Part shown: piece by piece, positions 22,311-31,194 of the stretch
Layout: every line of letters starts with the position of its first letter
Position numbering within the stretch: the stretch's first letter is position 1
DNA from: Actinomycetota bacterium
GTDB lineage: Bacteria; Actinomycetota; Acidimicrobiia; Acidimicrobiales; Ilumatobacteraceae
Assembly (NCBI GenBank): GCA_963169665.1
Contig: CAUJET010000043.1
Location: 1-64,000, forward strand
Reading direction: 5' to 3'
Length of the DNA stretch: 64,000 nt
Translations under genes and position numbers: made by a program
Notes under the pieces: model-generated
What the model was told of the DNA's origin: nothing
The model's database searches: none
Seen by the model: only the letters and a program-made list of their open reading frames with translations

Positions 22311-23204
22311 ATGAGCGAACGACTGCGCATGGGACTCGTCGGAGCCGGCCCGTGGGGCCACCTGTTCACCGGACCGATGCTGGCGGCATCGCCCGACGTC
22401 GACTTCGTCGGGGTGTGGGCCCGCCGGCCCGAGGCGGCGAGCGAGCTCGCCGCCACCCACGAGGTCGCGGCCTACGCCGACCTCGACGCGCTGTTCGAGG
22501 CGTGCGACGCCGTCACGTTCAGCCTCCCGCCCGACGTACAGGCCGACCTGGCGGCTCGCGCCGCCCGCGCCGGCAAGGCCGTGCTGCTCGACAAGCCGGT
22601 GGGCCTCGACACCGCCCAGGCCGAGGGCCTCGCTGCCGAGATCGATGCCGCCGGCGTGATCTCGCAGGTGATCTTCACCAACCGCTACTACGACTCGATG
22701 CGCACCTTCCTCGAGGAGGCCCGCACGTTCGACAGTTACGGCGGGCGGGCATCGTTCTTCGGCAACGGATGTGTGCCGGGCACCTACTTCGCCACTCCGT
22801 GGCGCCTGCAGCAGGGCGGCCTGCTCGACCTCGGCCCGCACGTGCTCGACGGCCTCGACGCGGCGCTCGGCACGATCGTCGGCATCACCGCTCGGGGCGA
22901 CGCACAGAAGATCGTGCTGCTCGAGTGCGAGCACGAGAACGGTCGGGTCAGCCAGGCGGCCCTGTCCGCGACGTCCAACCAGAACGGCGGGCTCGCGGTG
23001 GAGGTGCACGGCCTCGACGGCAACCGTCGCTTCGATGCCGCTGCGTTCACCCAGGAGCAGATGGTCGCCGAGGCGCGCACCGCGCAGCGCCGCATCGTGG
23101 CCGAGTTCGCCGAGGCCGTGCGCACCGCGACGCCGCACCCGCTCGACATCCATCGGGGCCTGCACCTGCAGCGCCTCATCGACACAGCCGCCGCGCAGCT
23201 CTAG
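22311..23204 (+). CDS. Gfo/Idh/MocA-family NAD(P)-dependent oxidoreductase
   Basis: 297 residues. The Rossmann motif GLVGAGPWGHLF starts at residue 8; AVLLDKPVGLDTAQAE holds the EKP-type lysine (here DKP). The C-terminal domain has the expected beta-sheet segments (FFGNGCVPGTYFATPWRLQQ and GLLDLGPHVLDGLDAALG with the conserved His). Substrates are typically sugars or related polyols. ATG 22311 is chosen over GTG 22302. It heads a likely operon with the SRPBCC gene 12 bp downstream. Confidence 0.9.
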   Translation: MSERLRMGLVGAGPWGHLFTGPMLAASPDVDFVGVWARRPEAASELAATHEVAAYADLDALFEACDAVTFSLPPDVQADLAARAARAGKAVLLDKPVGLDTAQAEGLAAEIDAAGVISQVIFTNRYYDSMRTFLEEARTFDSYGGRASFFGNGCVPGTYFATPWRLQQGGLLDLGPHVLDGLDAALGTIVGITARGDAQKIVLLECEHENGRVSQAALSATSNQNGGLAVEVHGLDGNRRFDAAAFTQEQMVAEARTAQRRIVAEFAEAVRTATPHPLDIHRGLHLQRLIDTAAAQL

Positions 23205-23216
23205 GAGAGACGACCC

Positions 23217-23675
23217 ATGGCCACCGGATCTGCCCGCACCGTCATCGCCCGCCCCCCTGCCGAGGTGTGGGCGGCCGTCGCCGACATCACGCGCATGGGC
23301 GAGTGGAGCCCCGAGTGCGTCGCCGGCCGGTGGGTGGGCGGCGCCACCGGCCCGGCCGTCGGCGCACGCTTCGAGGGTGACAACGTCGCCCGCGTCGCCG
23401 GCCGCACGGTGAAGGCATGGACCACCACGTCCGAGGTCACCGCGTGCGAGCCCGGCAGCGTGTTCCAGTTCGTCGCCGAGGGCTACACGACGTGGACCTA
23501 TCGCTTCGAGCCGTCGGGCGTCGACGGCTCGGCCACCGCGGTGATCGAGACGTTCGAATACGAACCGAAGGGTGTGATGGGCTTCGTCTACGAGCGGGTC
23601 CTCTTCCGCTCGAAGGCGATGACAAAAGGCATGCAGCGCACGCTCGACCGGGTGAAGGCGGCCCTCGAAGCCTGA
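23217..23675 (+). CDS. SRPBCC-family (polyketide cyclase/START-like) protein
   Basis: 152 residues with the START/Bet v1-like pattern: IARPPAEVWAAVADITRMGEWSPECV (the first strand and helices), GARFEGDN..., then TTWTYRFEPSGVDGSATAVIET and a long C-terminal helix ending MTKGMQRTLDRVKAALEA. Such proteins bind hydrophobic ligands, or catalyse cyclisation or hydrolysis. It has a GGAGAGAC ribosome-binding site and follows the Gfo/Idh/MocA gene closely, suggesting co-transcription. Confidence 0.87.
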   Translation: MATGSARTVIARPPAEVWAAVADITRMGEWSPECVAGRWVGGATGPAVGARFEGDNVARVAGRTVKAWTTTSEVTACEPGSVFQFVAEGYTTWTYRFEPSGVDGSATAVIETFEYEPKGVMGFVYERVLFRSKAMTKGMQRTLDRVKAALEA

Positions 23676-23765
23676 CCGTCGCTCTGTCGGCCTGGGTCCC
23701 GGCGACATCGGGTCGCGCCCGGCCGTAGTGTCGCGGGCACACCCTGCTCCGCCTGGAGGCACCCC

Positions 23766-24905
23766 ATGTCCGAACTCCCCGCCACGATGCGCCAGATCCG
23801 GTCGCTCGTCACCGTCGACGGCACGCTGGAGCTGTCGATCGCCTCGATCGACATGCCCACGCCCGCCGCGCACGAGGTCCTGGTGCGCATGGAAGCCGCG
23901 CCGATCAACCCGTCCGACCTCGGTCTGCTGCTCGCGATGGCCGACGTGAGCAAGGCCGTGAACACCGGTTCCGCCGAGTCGCCCGTGGTCACCGCCCCCG
24001 TTCCGTCGGCCGTGATGCAGGGCCTCACGCCGCGGCTCGGCGAGTCGATGCCGGTCGGCAACGAAGGATCGGGCATCGTGGTGGCGGCCGGCGATCACCC
24101 CGACGCGCAGGCGCTGCTCGGCAAGCTCGTCGCGATCATCGGTGGCGCCACCTACGGCGAGTACCGCGCCGTGCCCGCCATGTCGTGCCTCGTGCTGCCC
24201 GACGGCACCGACCCGCGCGACGGCGCGTCGTGCTTCGTCAACCCGCTCACCGCCCTGAGCATGGTGGAGACGATGCGGATGGAGGGACACACAGCGCTGG
24301 TCCACACGGCGGCGGCGTCGAACCTCGGCCAGATGCTCGTGAAGATCTGCCTCGCCGACGAGGTGCCGCTCGTCAACATCGTCCGCCGACCCGAGCAGGC
24401 GGGTCTGCTGCGCGATCTCGGCGCCGAGTACGTGTGTGACTCGAGCGCGCCCACGTTCACCGACGACCTCATCGCCGCCCTGCGGGCGACGGGTGCCACG
24501 ATCGCGTTCGACGCCACCGGCGGCGGCCGCCTGGCCAGCCAGATCCTCGGCTGCATGGAGGCGGCGATCAACGCCAACGCCACCGAGTACAGCCGCTACG
24601 GCTCGTCGGTGCACAAGCAGGTCTACATCTACGGCGGTCTCGATCGCAGCCCGACCGAGCTGATCCGCAGCTTCGGCATGATGTGGAGCATCGGCGGCTG
24701 GTTGCTCACCCCGTTCCTGCAGAAGCTCGGCGTGCCGGGCATGCTGCGCCTCCGGCAGCGCGTGGTGGACGAGCTCACCACCACCTTCGCCAGCCACTAC
24801 ACCGACGAGGTGTCGCTCGCCGGTGCGCTGTCGCTCGACGCGATCCAGACCTACGCGAAGCAGGCGACCGGACAGAAGTTCCTCATCCGCCCGTCGCTGC
24901 CCTGA
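23766..24905 (+). CDS. MDR-superfamily alcohol dehydrogenase/quinone reductase-like protein
   Basis: 379 residues of the medium-chain dehydrogenase/reductase type without catalytic zinc cysteines. The N-terminal GroES-like domain contains EVLVRMEAAPINPSDLGLLL and VGNEGSGIVVAAG. The cofactor domain shows ALVHTAAASNLGQMLVKICLA, a zinc-independent (quinone oxidoreductase-like) nucleotide-binding pattern, and IAFDATGGGRLASQIL. The function is NAD(P)H-dependent reduction of a carbonyl or enone, in an unknown pathway. Confidence 0.88.
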   Translation: MSELPATMRQIRSLVTVDGTLELSIASIDMPTPAAHEVLVRMEAAPINPSDLGLLLAMADVSKAVNTGSAESPVVTAPVPSAVMQGLTPRLGESMPVGNEGSGIVVAAGDHPDAQALLGKLVAIIGGATYGEYRAVPAMSCLVLPDGTDPRDGASCFVNPLTALSMVETMRMEGHTALVHTAAASNLGQMLVKICLADEVPLVNIVRRPEQAGLLRDLGAEYVCDSSAPTFTDDLIAALRATGATIAFDATGGGRLASQILGCMEAAINANATEYSRYGSSVHKQVYIYGGLDRSPTELIRSFGMMWSIGGWLLTPFLQKLGVPGMLRLRQRVVDELTTTFASHYTDEVSLAGALSLDAIQTYAKQATGQKFLIRPSLP

Positions 24906-24950
24906 GCGACGTCGACGGGTCGGAGGCGCGCGGTCGCGTTCATGACGAAT

Positions 24951-24964
24951 CGCGATCAATCGCG
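24951..24964 (+). promoter_or_regulatory. Palindromic operator candidate upstream of the methyltransferase gene
   Basis: CGCGAT, CA, ATCGCG form an inverted repeat of 6 bp around a 2-bp spacer at 24951-24964, about 57 bp before the ATG of the homocysteine S-methyltransferase. Nothing else in the 115-bp gap is recognisable. It could be a regulator site or chance. Confidence 0.3.
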
Positions 24965-25020
24965 TGGAATGCGACGCGCGTGCCGCGACCACGCGGTGCG
25001 CGACTGGGAGACTCGCCGGC

Positions 25021-25926
25021 ATGCGCAGCTCTCGTCGGATCACCATTCTCGACGGTGGCATGGGACGCGAACTCATGCGCATCGGGGCACCTTTTCGTCA
25101 GCCCGAATGGTCGGCACTGGCGCTGCTCGAGGGTCCCGATTGGGTGGTGCAGGCACACACGAACTTCATCGACGCGGGTGCCGAGGTGATCACCACCAAC
25201 AGCTACGCGATCGTGCCGTTCCACCTCGGTGACGAGCGGTTCGCGGTGCGCGGGCTCGAGCTCGCCGAGCTGTCGGGTCGTCTCGCCCGCCAGGCCGCCG
25301 ACGCCGCACCGTCACCGGTGCAGGTGGCCGGTTCGTTGCCGCCGCTGTTCGGTTCGTACCGTCCCGACCTGTTCGACGCCGCCGCGGCCGGTGCGATCAT
25401 CGACCCGCTCGTCGAGGGGCTCGCACCACACGTCGACCTCTGGCTGGGCGAGACCCTCGGCGCGATCGCCGAGGCCCGCACCGTCCGCGACGCGATCGAT
25501 CGGGCCGGCGTCGGCGACCGGCCGCTGTGGATCTCGTTCACCCTCGACGACCACCATCCCGGCACGTTGCGCTCGGGCGAACCGATCGACGCCGCCGTGG
25601 CCGCTGCCCTCGACCTCGGTGCGTCGGCGGTGCTGTTCAACTGCTGCCAAGCCGAGACGATCACCCCGGCGATCCGCACGGCCGCGGCACGCGCCGTCGG
25701 CGCCGGCGCGGCGGTGGGCGGTTACGCCAACCGCTTCGTGTCGAGCCACACCGACGGCGGCGAGGCGAACGCTCAGATCGCCGCGTTCCGCGACGATCTC
25801 GACCCGAGCAGCTACAGCGAGTACGTCGACGAGTGGCTCACGGCCGGGGCGACGATCGTGGGCGGGTGCTGCGGCATGCAGCCCGAGCACATCGCCCGGC
25901 TCGTGCAGCTCGTGGCCGGCCGCTGA
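25021..25926 (+). CDS. Homocysteine S-methyltransferase-family protein
   Basis: 301 residues of the zinc-dependent S-methyltransferase TIM barrel (as in YbgG/MmuM and the MetH N-terminal domain). Signatures: ILDGGMGRELMRIG at the N-terminus, GAEVITTNSYAIVP, and the zinc ligands NCCQAE and GGCCGMQPEHI at the end. It transfers a methyl group from S-methylmethionine or a similar donor to homocysteine or another thiol. The ATG at 25021 gives the expected start and is preceded by GGGAG. It is convergent with the ABC permease gene. Confidence 0.9.
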   Translation: MRSSRRITILDGGMGRELMRIGAPFRQPEWSALALLEGPDWVVQAHTNFIDAGAEVITTNSYAIVPFHLGDERFAVRGLELAELSGRLARQAADAAPSPVQVAGSLPPLFGSYRPDLFDAAAAGAIIDPLVEGLAPHVDLWLGETLGAIAEARTVRDAIDRAGVGDRPLWISFTLDDHHPGTLRSGEPIDAAVAAALDLGASAVLFNCCQAETITPAIRTAAARAVGAGAAVGGYANRFVSSHTDGGEANAQIAAFRDDLDPSSYSEYVDEWLTAGATIVGGCCGMQPEHIARLVQLVAGR

Positions 25927-25944
25927 TCACGGCCCGACCGCGGA

Positions 25945-26766
25945 TCAGAGGCGGGCGAAGCGGCGGGCCGACAGGCCCGCGAACACCACGAGGATCACCG
26001 CCGACCACAGCAGCGAGCGCACGACGAACCAGGTGGTCGAGTGCCCGAGCAGCGCCTCGGTGTCGCCGCCGATCGTGAGGGCACGGACGGCGCCGACCAT
26101 CGCGGTGACGGGTTGGTTCTCGGCGATCGGCTGCAGCCAGCCCGGCATCGACTCCACCGGCACGTAGGCGCTCGACACGAAGATCAGCGGGAACACCGAG
26201 AACGACATGCCCTGCGCGGCCTGGGCCGAACCGGAGACCAGCCCGAGGAAGATCATCAGCCACGTGAACGCCGTCGAGAAGACCAGGCACAGCGCCAGCG
26301 CCGCGAGCGCACCCACGAGGCCACCGTTGACCCGGAAGCCGACGAGGAAGCCCACGAGCAGGGTGACGACGGTGCCCCACGCGTTGAGCGCGGTGTCGGC
26401 CAACGACCGGCCGAGCAGGACCGCGGGCCGCGGGACCGGGAGGGAGCGCAGCCGATCGAACAGGCCGCTCTCGAGATCCTCGGCGACGCCGACGGCGCCA
26501 CCGGCGAACAATCCGCTCACGGCAGCCAGCGCCGGGATGAGGAAGTTGACGTACTTCACCTCGGTCGTGATCGCCCCGCCGAACACGAAGCGGAAGATCA
26601 GCAGGAACATGGTGGACGTGACCGCGTTGACGATGAGCAGCTGCGGGGTGCGGATGAACTGGCGGATGGTGCGGCCCGCGTAGGTGGAGGCCGTGGCCCA
26701 GACACCCGGTGGGTTCGCGGGCGGGTGGATGGAGGCGCTGATGCTGGTGGCCGATGCGGTGTTCAT
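25945..26766 (-). CDS. ABC-2-type transporter permease, DrrB-like
   Basis: 273 residues with six hydrophobic helices: FIRTPQLLIVNAVTSTMFLL, then ALAAVSGLFAGGAVG, LVGFLVGFRV, LALCLVFSTAFTWLMIFLG, FPLIFVSSAYVPVESMPGWL and a C-terminal helix. The VPVESMPGWLQPIAENQPVT segment is characteristic of DrrB-type efflux permeases. It is translationally coupled (ATGA) to the ATPase gene. With it, the protein would export a drug or lipid; the cargo is unknown. Confidence 0.9.
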   Translation of the reverse strand: MNTASATSISASIHPPANPPGVWATASTYAGRTIRQFIRTPQLLIVNAVTSTMFLLIFRFVFGGAITTEVKYVNFLIPALAAVSGLFAGGAVGVAEDLESGLFDRLRSLPVPRPAVLLGRSLADTALNAWGTVVTLLVGFLVGFRVNGGLVGALAALALCLVFSTAFTWLMIFLGLVSGSAQAAQGMSFSVFPLIFVSSAYVPVESMPGWLQPIAENQPVTAMVGAVRALTIGGDTEALLGHSTTWFVVRSLLWSAVILVVFAGLSARRFARL

Positions 26767-27734
26767 GAGGGGGCTCCGGTGAGGGTCAGGAAGACTTCGT
26801 CGAGGGTGGGACGGCGCAGGCCGACGTCATCGAGGGCGATGTCGCGCTCGCCGATGATGCGGACCGCCTCGGTGAGTGCCTTGGTGCCGTCGTGCACGGG
26901 GACGGCGACACGGCGTGCCGGTTCGTCGATGTGCGGCGGCTCGGTGCCGAGCGGCGCGAGCACCTCGGCGATCGCGGCGATGTCGGCAGCGTGGCGGACG
27001 CGCACCTCGACGACGTCGAGGCCGGCTCGGGTCTTCAGCTCGGTGGGCGTGCCGTCCGCGATGACGCGACCGTGGTCGACGATCACGATGTGGTCGGCCA
27101 ACTGGTCGGCCTCTTCGAGGTACTGCGTGGTGAGCAGCACGTCGGTGCCGCCACGCACCAGCGAGCGGATCGACTCCCAGAGCTCGAGGCGGGTGCGCGG
27201 GTCGAGGCCGGTCGTGGGCTCGTCGAGCAGCAGCACCTTCGGGGCACCGACGAGGCTGGCGCCGAGGTCGAGACGTCGACGCATGCCGCCCGAGTAGCCC
27301 TTCACCGGCCGGTCGGCGTCGTCGCTCAGCCCGATCTCGTCGAGCACCACCTGTGCCGCTGCCTTCGCCGCCTGCTGATCGTGGCCGAACAGCCTGGCGA
27401 CCATGACCAGGTTCTCGCGCCCGGTGAGGGCGGGCTCGACCGCGGCGTTCTGGCCGGCGAGGCCGATGACGCGGCGGACGAGGTCGGGCCGGGCGATGGC
27501 GTCGATGCCGGCGACCCGCAGCGATCCGGCATCGGGCTTGAGCAGGGTGGCGACGGCCTTCACGAACGTGGTCTTGCCGGCGCCGTTGGGACCGAGGATG
27601 GCGGTGACCTGACCTGCGGGGGCCACGAGGTCGAAGCCGGCGAGGGCGTGCACGTCGCCGTAGTGCTTGCGCAGCCCGCTGGCTTCGATGGTGGGGGCGT
27701 CGGAGGAGCCCGACGAGGGGATGACGGGGGACAT
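26763..27734 (-). CDS. ABC transporter ATP-binding protein, DrrA-like
   Basis: 323 residues. Walker A is GPNGAGKTT, the signature YSGGMRRRLDLG, Walker B LLLDEPTTGLD, and the H-loop lies after TTQYLEEADQLADH. The C-terminal extension (DVVEVRVRHAADIAAIAEVL... RRPTLDEVFLTLTG) is of the daunorubicin-resistance (DrrA) type. Start ATG 27734. It pairs with the permease downstream and is divergent from a WYL regulator. An AAACTGG/CCAGTTT inverted repeat lies 20 bp upstream. Confidence 0.92.
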   Translation of the reverse strand: MSPVIPSSGSSDAPTIEASGLRKHYGDVHALAGFDLVAPAGQVTAILGPNGAGKTTFVKAVATLLKPDAGSLRVAGIDAIARPDLVRRVIGLAGQNAAVEPALTGRENLVMVARLFGHDQQAAKAAAQVVLDEIGLSDDADRPVKGYSGGMRRRLDLGASLVGAPKVLLLDEPTTGLDPRTRLELWESIRSLVRGGTDVLLTTQYLEEADQLADHIVIVDHGRVIADGTPTELKTRAGLDVVEVRVRHAADIAAIAEVLAPLGTEPPHIDEPARRVAVPVHDGTKALTEAVRIIGERDIALDDVGLRRPTLDEVFLTLTGAPS

Positions 27735-27753
27735 CGGATGAGTGTGCCCGAGA

Positions 27754-27778
27754 AAACTGGTCAGGATGTGGCCAGTTT
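27754..27778. promoter_or_regulatory. Inverted repeat AAACTGG-N11-CCAGTTT between divergent exporter and WYL genes
   Basis: AAACTGG at 27754-27760 and CCAGTTT at 27772-27778 are perfect inverted repeats with an 11-bp spacer, midway between the starts at 27734 and 27799. The position overlaps both promoters. It is the natural operator for the WYL regulator to control itself and the DrrAB-like exporter. Confidence 0.65.
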
Positions 27779-27798
27779 CCGAGAGAAGATGTCCATGT

Positions 27799-28896
27799 AT
27801 GCGCGCCGATCGCCTGGTGGCCACCCTGCTCATCCTCCAGCGGCGCGGCCGCGTCACCGCCGCCGAGCTCGCCCGCGAGCTGGAGGTGTCGGAGAAGACG
27901 GCCCGCCGTGACCTGGAGGCCCTGGGCATGGCCGGGCTGCCGGTGTACTCCCAGGCCGGGCGCGGTGGCGGATGGCAGCTGCTCGGCGGCGCCTCCACCG
28001 ACCTCACCGGGCTCACCGCCGACGAGGCGCGCAACCTCTTCCTCGCGGCCGGTGCGTCGTCGTCGACGACGACCGAGATGCGCAGCGCGATGCGCAAGCT
28101 CCTCGGTGCCCTGCCCGCCTCGTTCCGCGACGACGCCGAGGTGGCCGCACAGGCGGTGGTGGTCGATCCGGCGGCCTGGGGCGCGTCGGCGCCGCCGCCA
28201 CCGCCCGAGCACCTCCCCGCGCTGCAGCGGGCGGTGATCGAACGTCGCCGGATCGTGCTCGGCTACGTCGACCGCACCCGCGCCGTCAGCGAGCGACTCG
28301 CCGATCCGCTCGGCCTGGTCTCCAAGGGCACGGTCTGGTACCTCGTCGCGGGGACGGATCGCGGTCGGCGCACGTTCCGGGTGAGCCGGGTGCGTTCGGT
28401 GGTGCTCACCGACGAACGGGCCGAGCGGCCCGAGGGGTTCGACCTCCGCACGGCGTGGCAGGAGGTGGTCACCACCGTGGGCGAGCGACGCATCCCGATA
28501 CGGGCCACGATCCGCATCGACGCCTCGTTCGTGCCGGCCCTGCGCGGCCAGTTCGGCGACGACATGATGTTGGCCGAGATGGACGGCCCGGCGCCCGACG
28601 GGCGCGAGCTGGTGATCATCGGCGGGCCGACGACGCAGGTGATCGCCCGGCACCTCGCCGGATGGGGTGGTCTCGTGGAGGTGGTGGAGCCGCCCGAGGT
28701 GCGGGCCCACCTCGTGCGCATGGCCCGGGAGTTGCTGCGCACGTACGGTGCGAGCGCCGACCCGGAGGCCGCGGATGCCATGCTGAACGCCGACCCGCCG
28801 GCCTGGCCCGGCGACATGGTCCAGGGCGACATGGTCCAGGGCAACAGGGGCCAGAACGACGGAGTCACGGAGACGGGCGTGGAGGAACAGGCATGA
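27799..28896 (+). CDS. WYL-domain HTH transcriptional regulator
   Basis: 365 residues. The N-terminal HTH_11 winged helix reads VATLLILQRRGRVTAAELAREL followed by EVSEKTARRDLEALGMAGLP. The WYL domain contains AVIERRRIVLGYVD, LADPLGLVSKGTVWYLVAG and RTFRVSRVRSVVLTDE; the C-terminal WCX part ends near residue 340. The tail carries a 5-residue tandem repeat, GDMVQ-GDMVQ-GNRGQ. It likely senses a small ligand or nucleotide and represses or activates the divergent DrrAB-like exporter. Its stop overlaps the hydrolase start (ATGA). Confidence 0.9.
   Translation: MRADRLVATLLILQRRGRVTAAELARELEVSEKTARRDLEALGMAGLPVYSQAGRGGGWQLLGGASTDLTGLTADEARNLFLAAGASSSTTTEMRSAMRKLLGALPASFRDDAEVAAQAVVVDPAAWGASAPPPPPEHLPALQRAVIERRRIVLGYVDRTRAVSERLADPLGLVSKGTVWYLVAGTDRGRRTFRVSRVRSVVLTDERAERPEGFDLRTAWQEVVTTVGERRIPIRATIRIDASFVPALRGQFGDDMMLAEMDGPAPDGRELVIIGGPTTQVIARHLAGWGGLVEVVEPPEVRAHLVRMARELLRTYGASADPEAADAMLNADPPAWPGDMVQGDMVQGNRGQNDGVTETGVEEQA
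28810..28854 (+). repeat. 15-bp tandem repeat in the WYL regulator tail
   Basis: GGCGACATGGTCCAG occurs at 28810 and again at 28825; a third, diverged copy GGCAACAGGGGCCAG follows at 28840. It stays in frame and encodes GDMVQ twice, then GNRGQ. This looks like recent slippage expansion of a disordered C-terminus. Confidence 0.85.
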
Positions 28897-29573
28897 GATT
28901 GCACGTGGTGAGAGCCGGGACCGGCGCAGCGGGAGCGCCGCCGATCGTGTTCGTTCACGGGCTCGGGTCGTCCGCTGCCACGTGGGCAAGGTGCATGAAC
29001 CTCCTCGGGCAGCGCCACGAGGTGGTGGCCGTCGACCTGCTGGGCCACGGCGACTCGCCGGTGCCCGACGATCCCGACGCCTACTCGCGCGACACCGCGC
29101 TCGCCGATCTCGACGACGTGCTCGCCTCGCTCGACGAACCGGCCGTGCTGGTCGGCCACTCCCTCGGCGGCTACCTCTCGCTCGCCCACGCGGTCACCCG
29201 CCCGGGTGCCGCGCGGGCCATCGTCGTCATCAACACCGGTCCGGGTTTCCGCGACCCCGACAGGCGCGAGGCGTGGAACGAGCGGTCGCGCCGCAACGCG
29301 CACAAGTTCGGCGTGCCGCCGCAGGCGACGAACCTCAACCTCCAGCACGACGCCGTGGTGATGGACCACCTCGCCGAGGTGCAGGTGCCCACGCTCGTGC
29401 TCGCCGGCGAGCTCGACCGGCCCGAGTACGTCGTGTCCGGTCAGTACCTCGAGCGCAAGATGCCCCACGCCCGGCTGCAGGTGATCGCGGGCGGCGAGCA
29501 CTCGATGCACGAGGACACCCACGCAGCCGAGGTGGCCGCGGCCATCGAGCAGTTCATCGCCGACGGGGCCTGA
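28893..29573 (+). CDS. Alpha/beta-fold hydrolase
   Basis: 226 residues. The oxyanion segment is VFVHGLGSSAATW, the nucleophile elbow GHSLGGY, the acid in AGELDRPEYV and the catalytic His in GGEHSMHED. No cap domain insertion is evident, so the protein is small for the family. Esterase or lipase-like activity is likely; the substrate is unknown. The start overlaps the WYL regulator by 4 bp, so the two are coupled. It is convergent with the CHAD gene. Confidence 0.88.
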   Translation: MRLHVVRAGTGAAGAPPIVFVHGLGSSAATWARCMNLLGQRHEVVAVDLLGHGDSPVPDDPDAYSRDTALADLDDVLASLDEPAVLVGHSLGGYLSLAHAVTRPGAARAIVVINTGPGFRDPDRREAWNERSRRNAHKFGVPPQATNLNLQHDAVVMDHLAEVQVPTLVLAGELDRPEYVVSGQYLERKMPHARLQVIAGGEHSMHEDTHAAEVAAAIEQFIADGA

Positions 29574-29603
29574 GGCCGCGGCACGGCCGGGCACTGCTCC
29601 GGG

Positions 29604-31187
29604 TCAGTCGCGCAGGTCGTCGAGCACGCGACGAAGGGCGCGCCGCGTCGCCTTCCCGTCGAAGGCGTCGAGCGCGTCGACGAGCTCGCCGCGCAGTGCG
29701 GTGCAGCGGGCGTCGAGCACCTCGGCCATCGAGGCCAGGGCATCGAACGTCGCCTGCGGCGCGGTGAGCAGCTCGCCGGCCACGTCGTCGAGTTCGCTCC
29801 GGTGCACGGTCGCGTCCTGCAGCGCACCCAGCCGGTCCTGCAGCGTCTTCAGCTCCGCGAGGTAGGTGCGGCGGTGCGACGACGAGGCGAGGGAACCGAA
29901 TGCGTCGAGCAGGTAGCGGAGTTGCTTCGCGTCCTTGCGGAGACGATGGATCGCGTCGCTCGTCGAGGTGGCGGTGATCTTGCGGCCGCGGGCCACGAGC
30001 CGCCGGTGGGCGCGCTCGATCCGCTTGGCGATCACCTTGCCCACGGCTCGTCGTGCCTCAGACGGTCGGTCGCCGTCGAGCTCGCGGCGGGTGTCGATCA
30101 GCTCGTCGAACCGCCGGTGCCAGCGGTCGCGACCAGCAGCGTCCATCGCCTCCTGCAGCGAGACGTGTGCAGTGTCGCGACGGGCGGCGAGGACCTCGCG
30201 CACCGGTTCGAGGAGCGCACGGTCGGACGGGTCGAGCGGCGCCACGTACGAGGTCCACTCGAGCAGGTGCACGTCGAGGTCACGCGGCGCGCCGGTGTGG
30301 CGCGCCAACGAGACGACCAGGTCGAGGGCCTCCTCGCGAGCGTGCTCGGGCACCACGTCGCGCGACGCACGCAGCACCGCTCTCGCCCGTCGCAGCGCCA
30401 CCCGCAGCTCGTGCAGCGACTCGGGGTCGGAACCGTCGGACGCTCCCTGCCAGCTGACGGCGACCACGTCGCCCAGTCGGCGCAGCACCGCGCGGGTGGC
30501 TCGTCCCGCTCGGTCGTCCGACCGCAGCCGCAGCCGCACCCGTTCGGCCGGCACGACGCCGGCGAGATCGATCCGCGCCATGGCTGCTGCCCAGCCGAGG
30601 GAGTCGGACGCGATCGTGTCGAGTCCGATCTCGTCGAGCCGGCGTCGCGCCTTGGTCGCCTGTCCGGGGTGCTCGGGGAGTTCGTGGAGTTCGAGACACC
30701 AGGTCGCCGCGCCGAGGTCGCGCGTCGTGCCGGTTCCGTCGACGACCTGCACGTCGGTGTGCAGCTCCACCCGCGCGACCGCCTTGCCGTCGCGGTTGCG
30801 CCGGAGCGCGTGTGCGCACTGCGACGTCATCGTGAACTGCACCTGCAGCGTGTGGTCCTGCACGATCGACGCGAGCTGCAGGTTGAACTGTCCGGCCGGC
30901 AGATCGCCGGGGCCGCTCGGCATCCGCCCCACCACGAGCGGTCGGTCGGGGAGCGCGGCGCCGTGTGGCGACAGCTCGACCGCATCGGCGCTCCCGGGCT
31001 TGTACACCGGTCGGGCATCGAGGCGAGCCCCGGCACGGTGCAGCCGCCCGTCGACGGTGTCGAGCACGGAACGGGTGGACGGTTGTGGCGGTCCGAACTC
31101 GAAGCCCGACGCCTCGAGGGCCGCGACGGCCTGTTCCGGGCCGGGCGCATGCGGGCCGGACGGGGAGGAGCAGGTGACGCCGCTCAC
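29604..31187 (-). CDS. CHAD-domain protein with CYTH-like N-terminal region
   Basis: 527 residues. The N-terminal 200 residues include STRSVLDTVDGRLHRAGARL, which is typical of the CYTH/triphosphatase tunnel, but the ExExK pattern is poorly conserved. The C-terminal half has CHAD features: LHELRVALRRARAVLR with its histidine and arginines, VARGRKITATSTSDAIHRLR and LRKDAKQLRYLLDAFG. CHAD domains bind polyphosphate. The GTG at 31187 follows the zinc-finger gene stop by 7 bp, so the two form an operon. Biochemical activity of the CYTH part is doubtful. Confidence 0.82.
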   Translation of the reverse strand: MSGVTCSSPSGPHAPGPEQAVAALEASGFEFGPPQPSTRSVLDTVDGRLHRAGARLDARPVYKPGSADAVELSPHGAALPDRPLVVGRMPSGPGDLPAGQFNLQLASIVQDHTLQVQFTMTSQCAHALRRNRDGKAVARVELHTDVQVVDGTGTTRDLGAATWCLELHELPEHPGQATKARRRLDEIGLDTIASDSLGWAAAMARIDLAGVVPAERVRLRLRSDDRAGRATRAVLRRLGDVVAVSWQGASDGSDPESLHELRVALRRARAVLRASRDVVPEHAREEALDLVVSLARHTGAPRDLDVHLLEWTSYVAPLDPSDRALLEPVREVLAARRDTAHVSLQEAMDAAGRDRWHRRFDELIDTRRELDGDRPSEARRAVGKVIAKRIERAHRRLVARGRKITATSTSDAIHRLRKDAKQLRYLLDAFGSLASSSHRRTYLAELKTLQDRLGALQDATVHRSELDDVAGELLTAPQATFDALASMAEVLDARCTALRGELVDALDAFDGKATRRALRRVLDDLRD

Positions 31188-31194
31188 CGGATCG

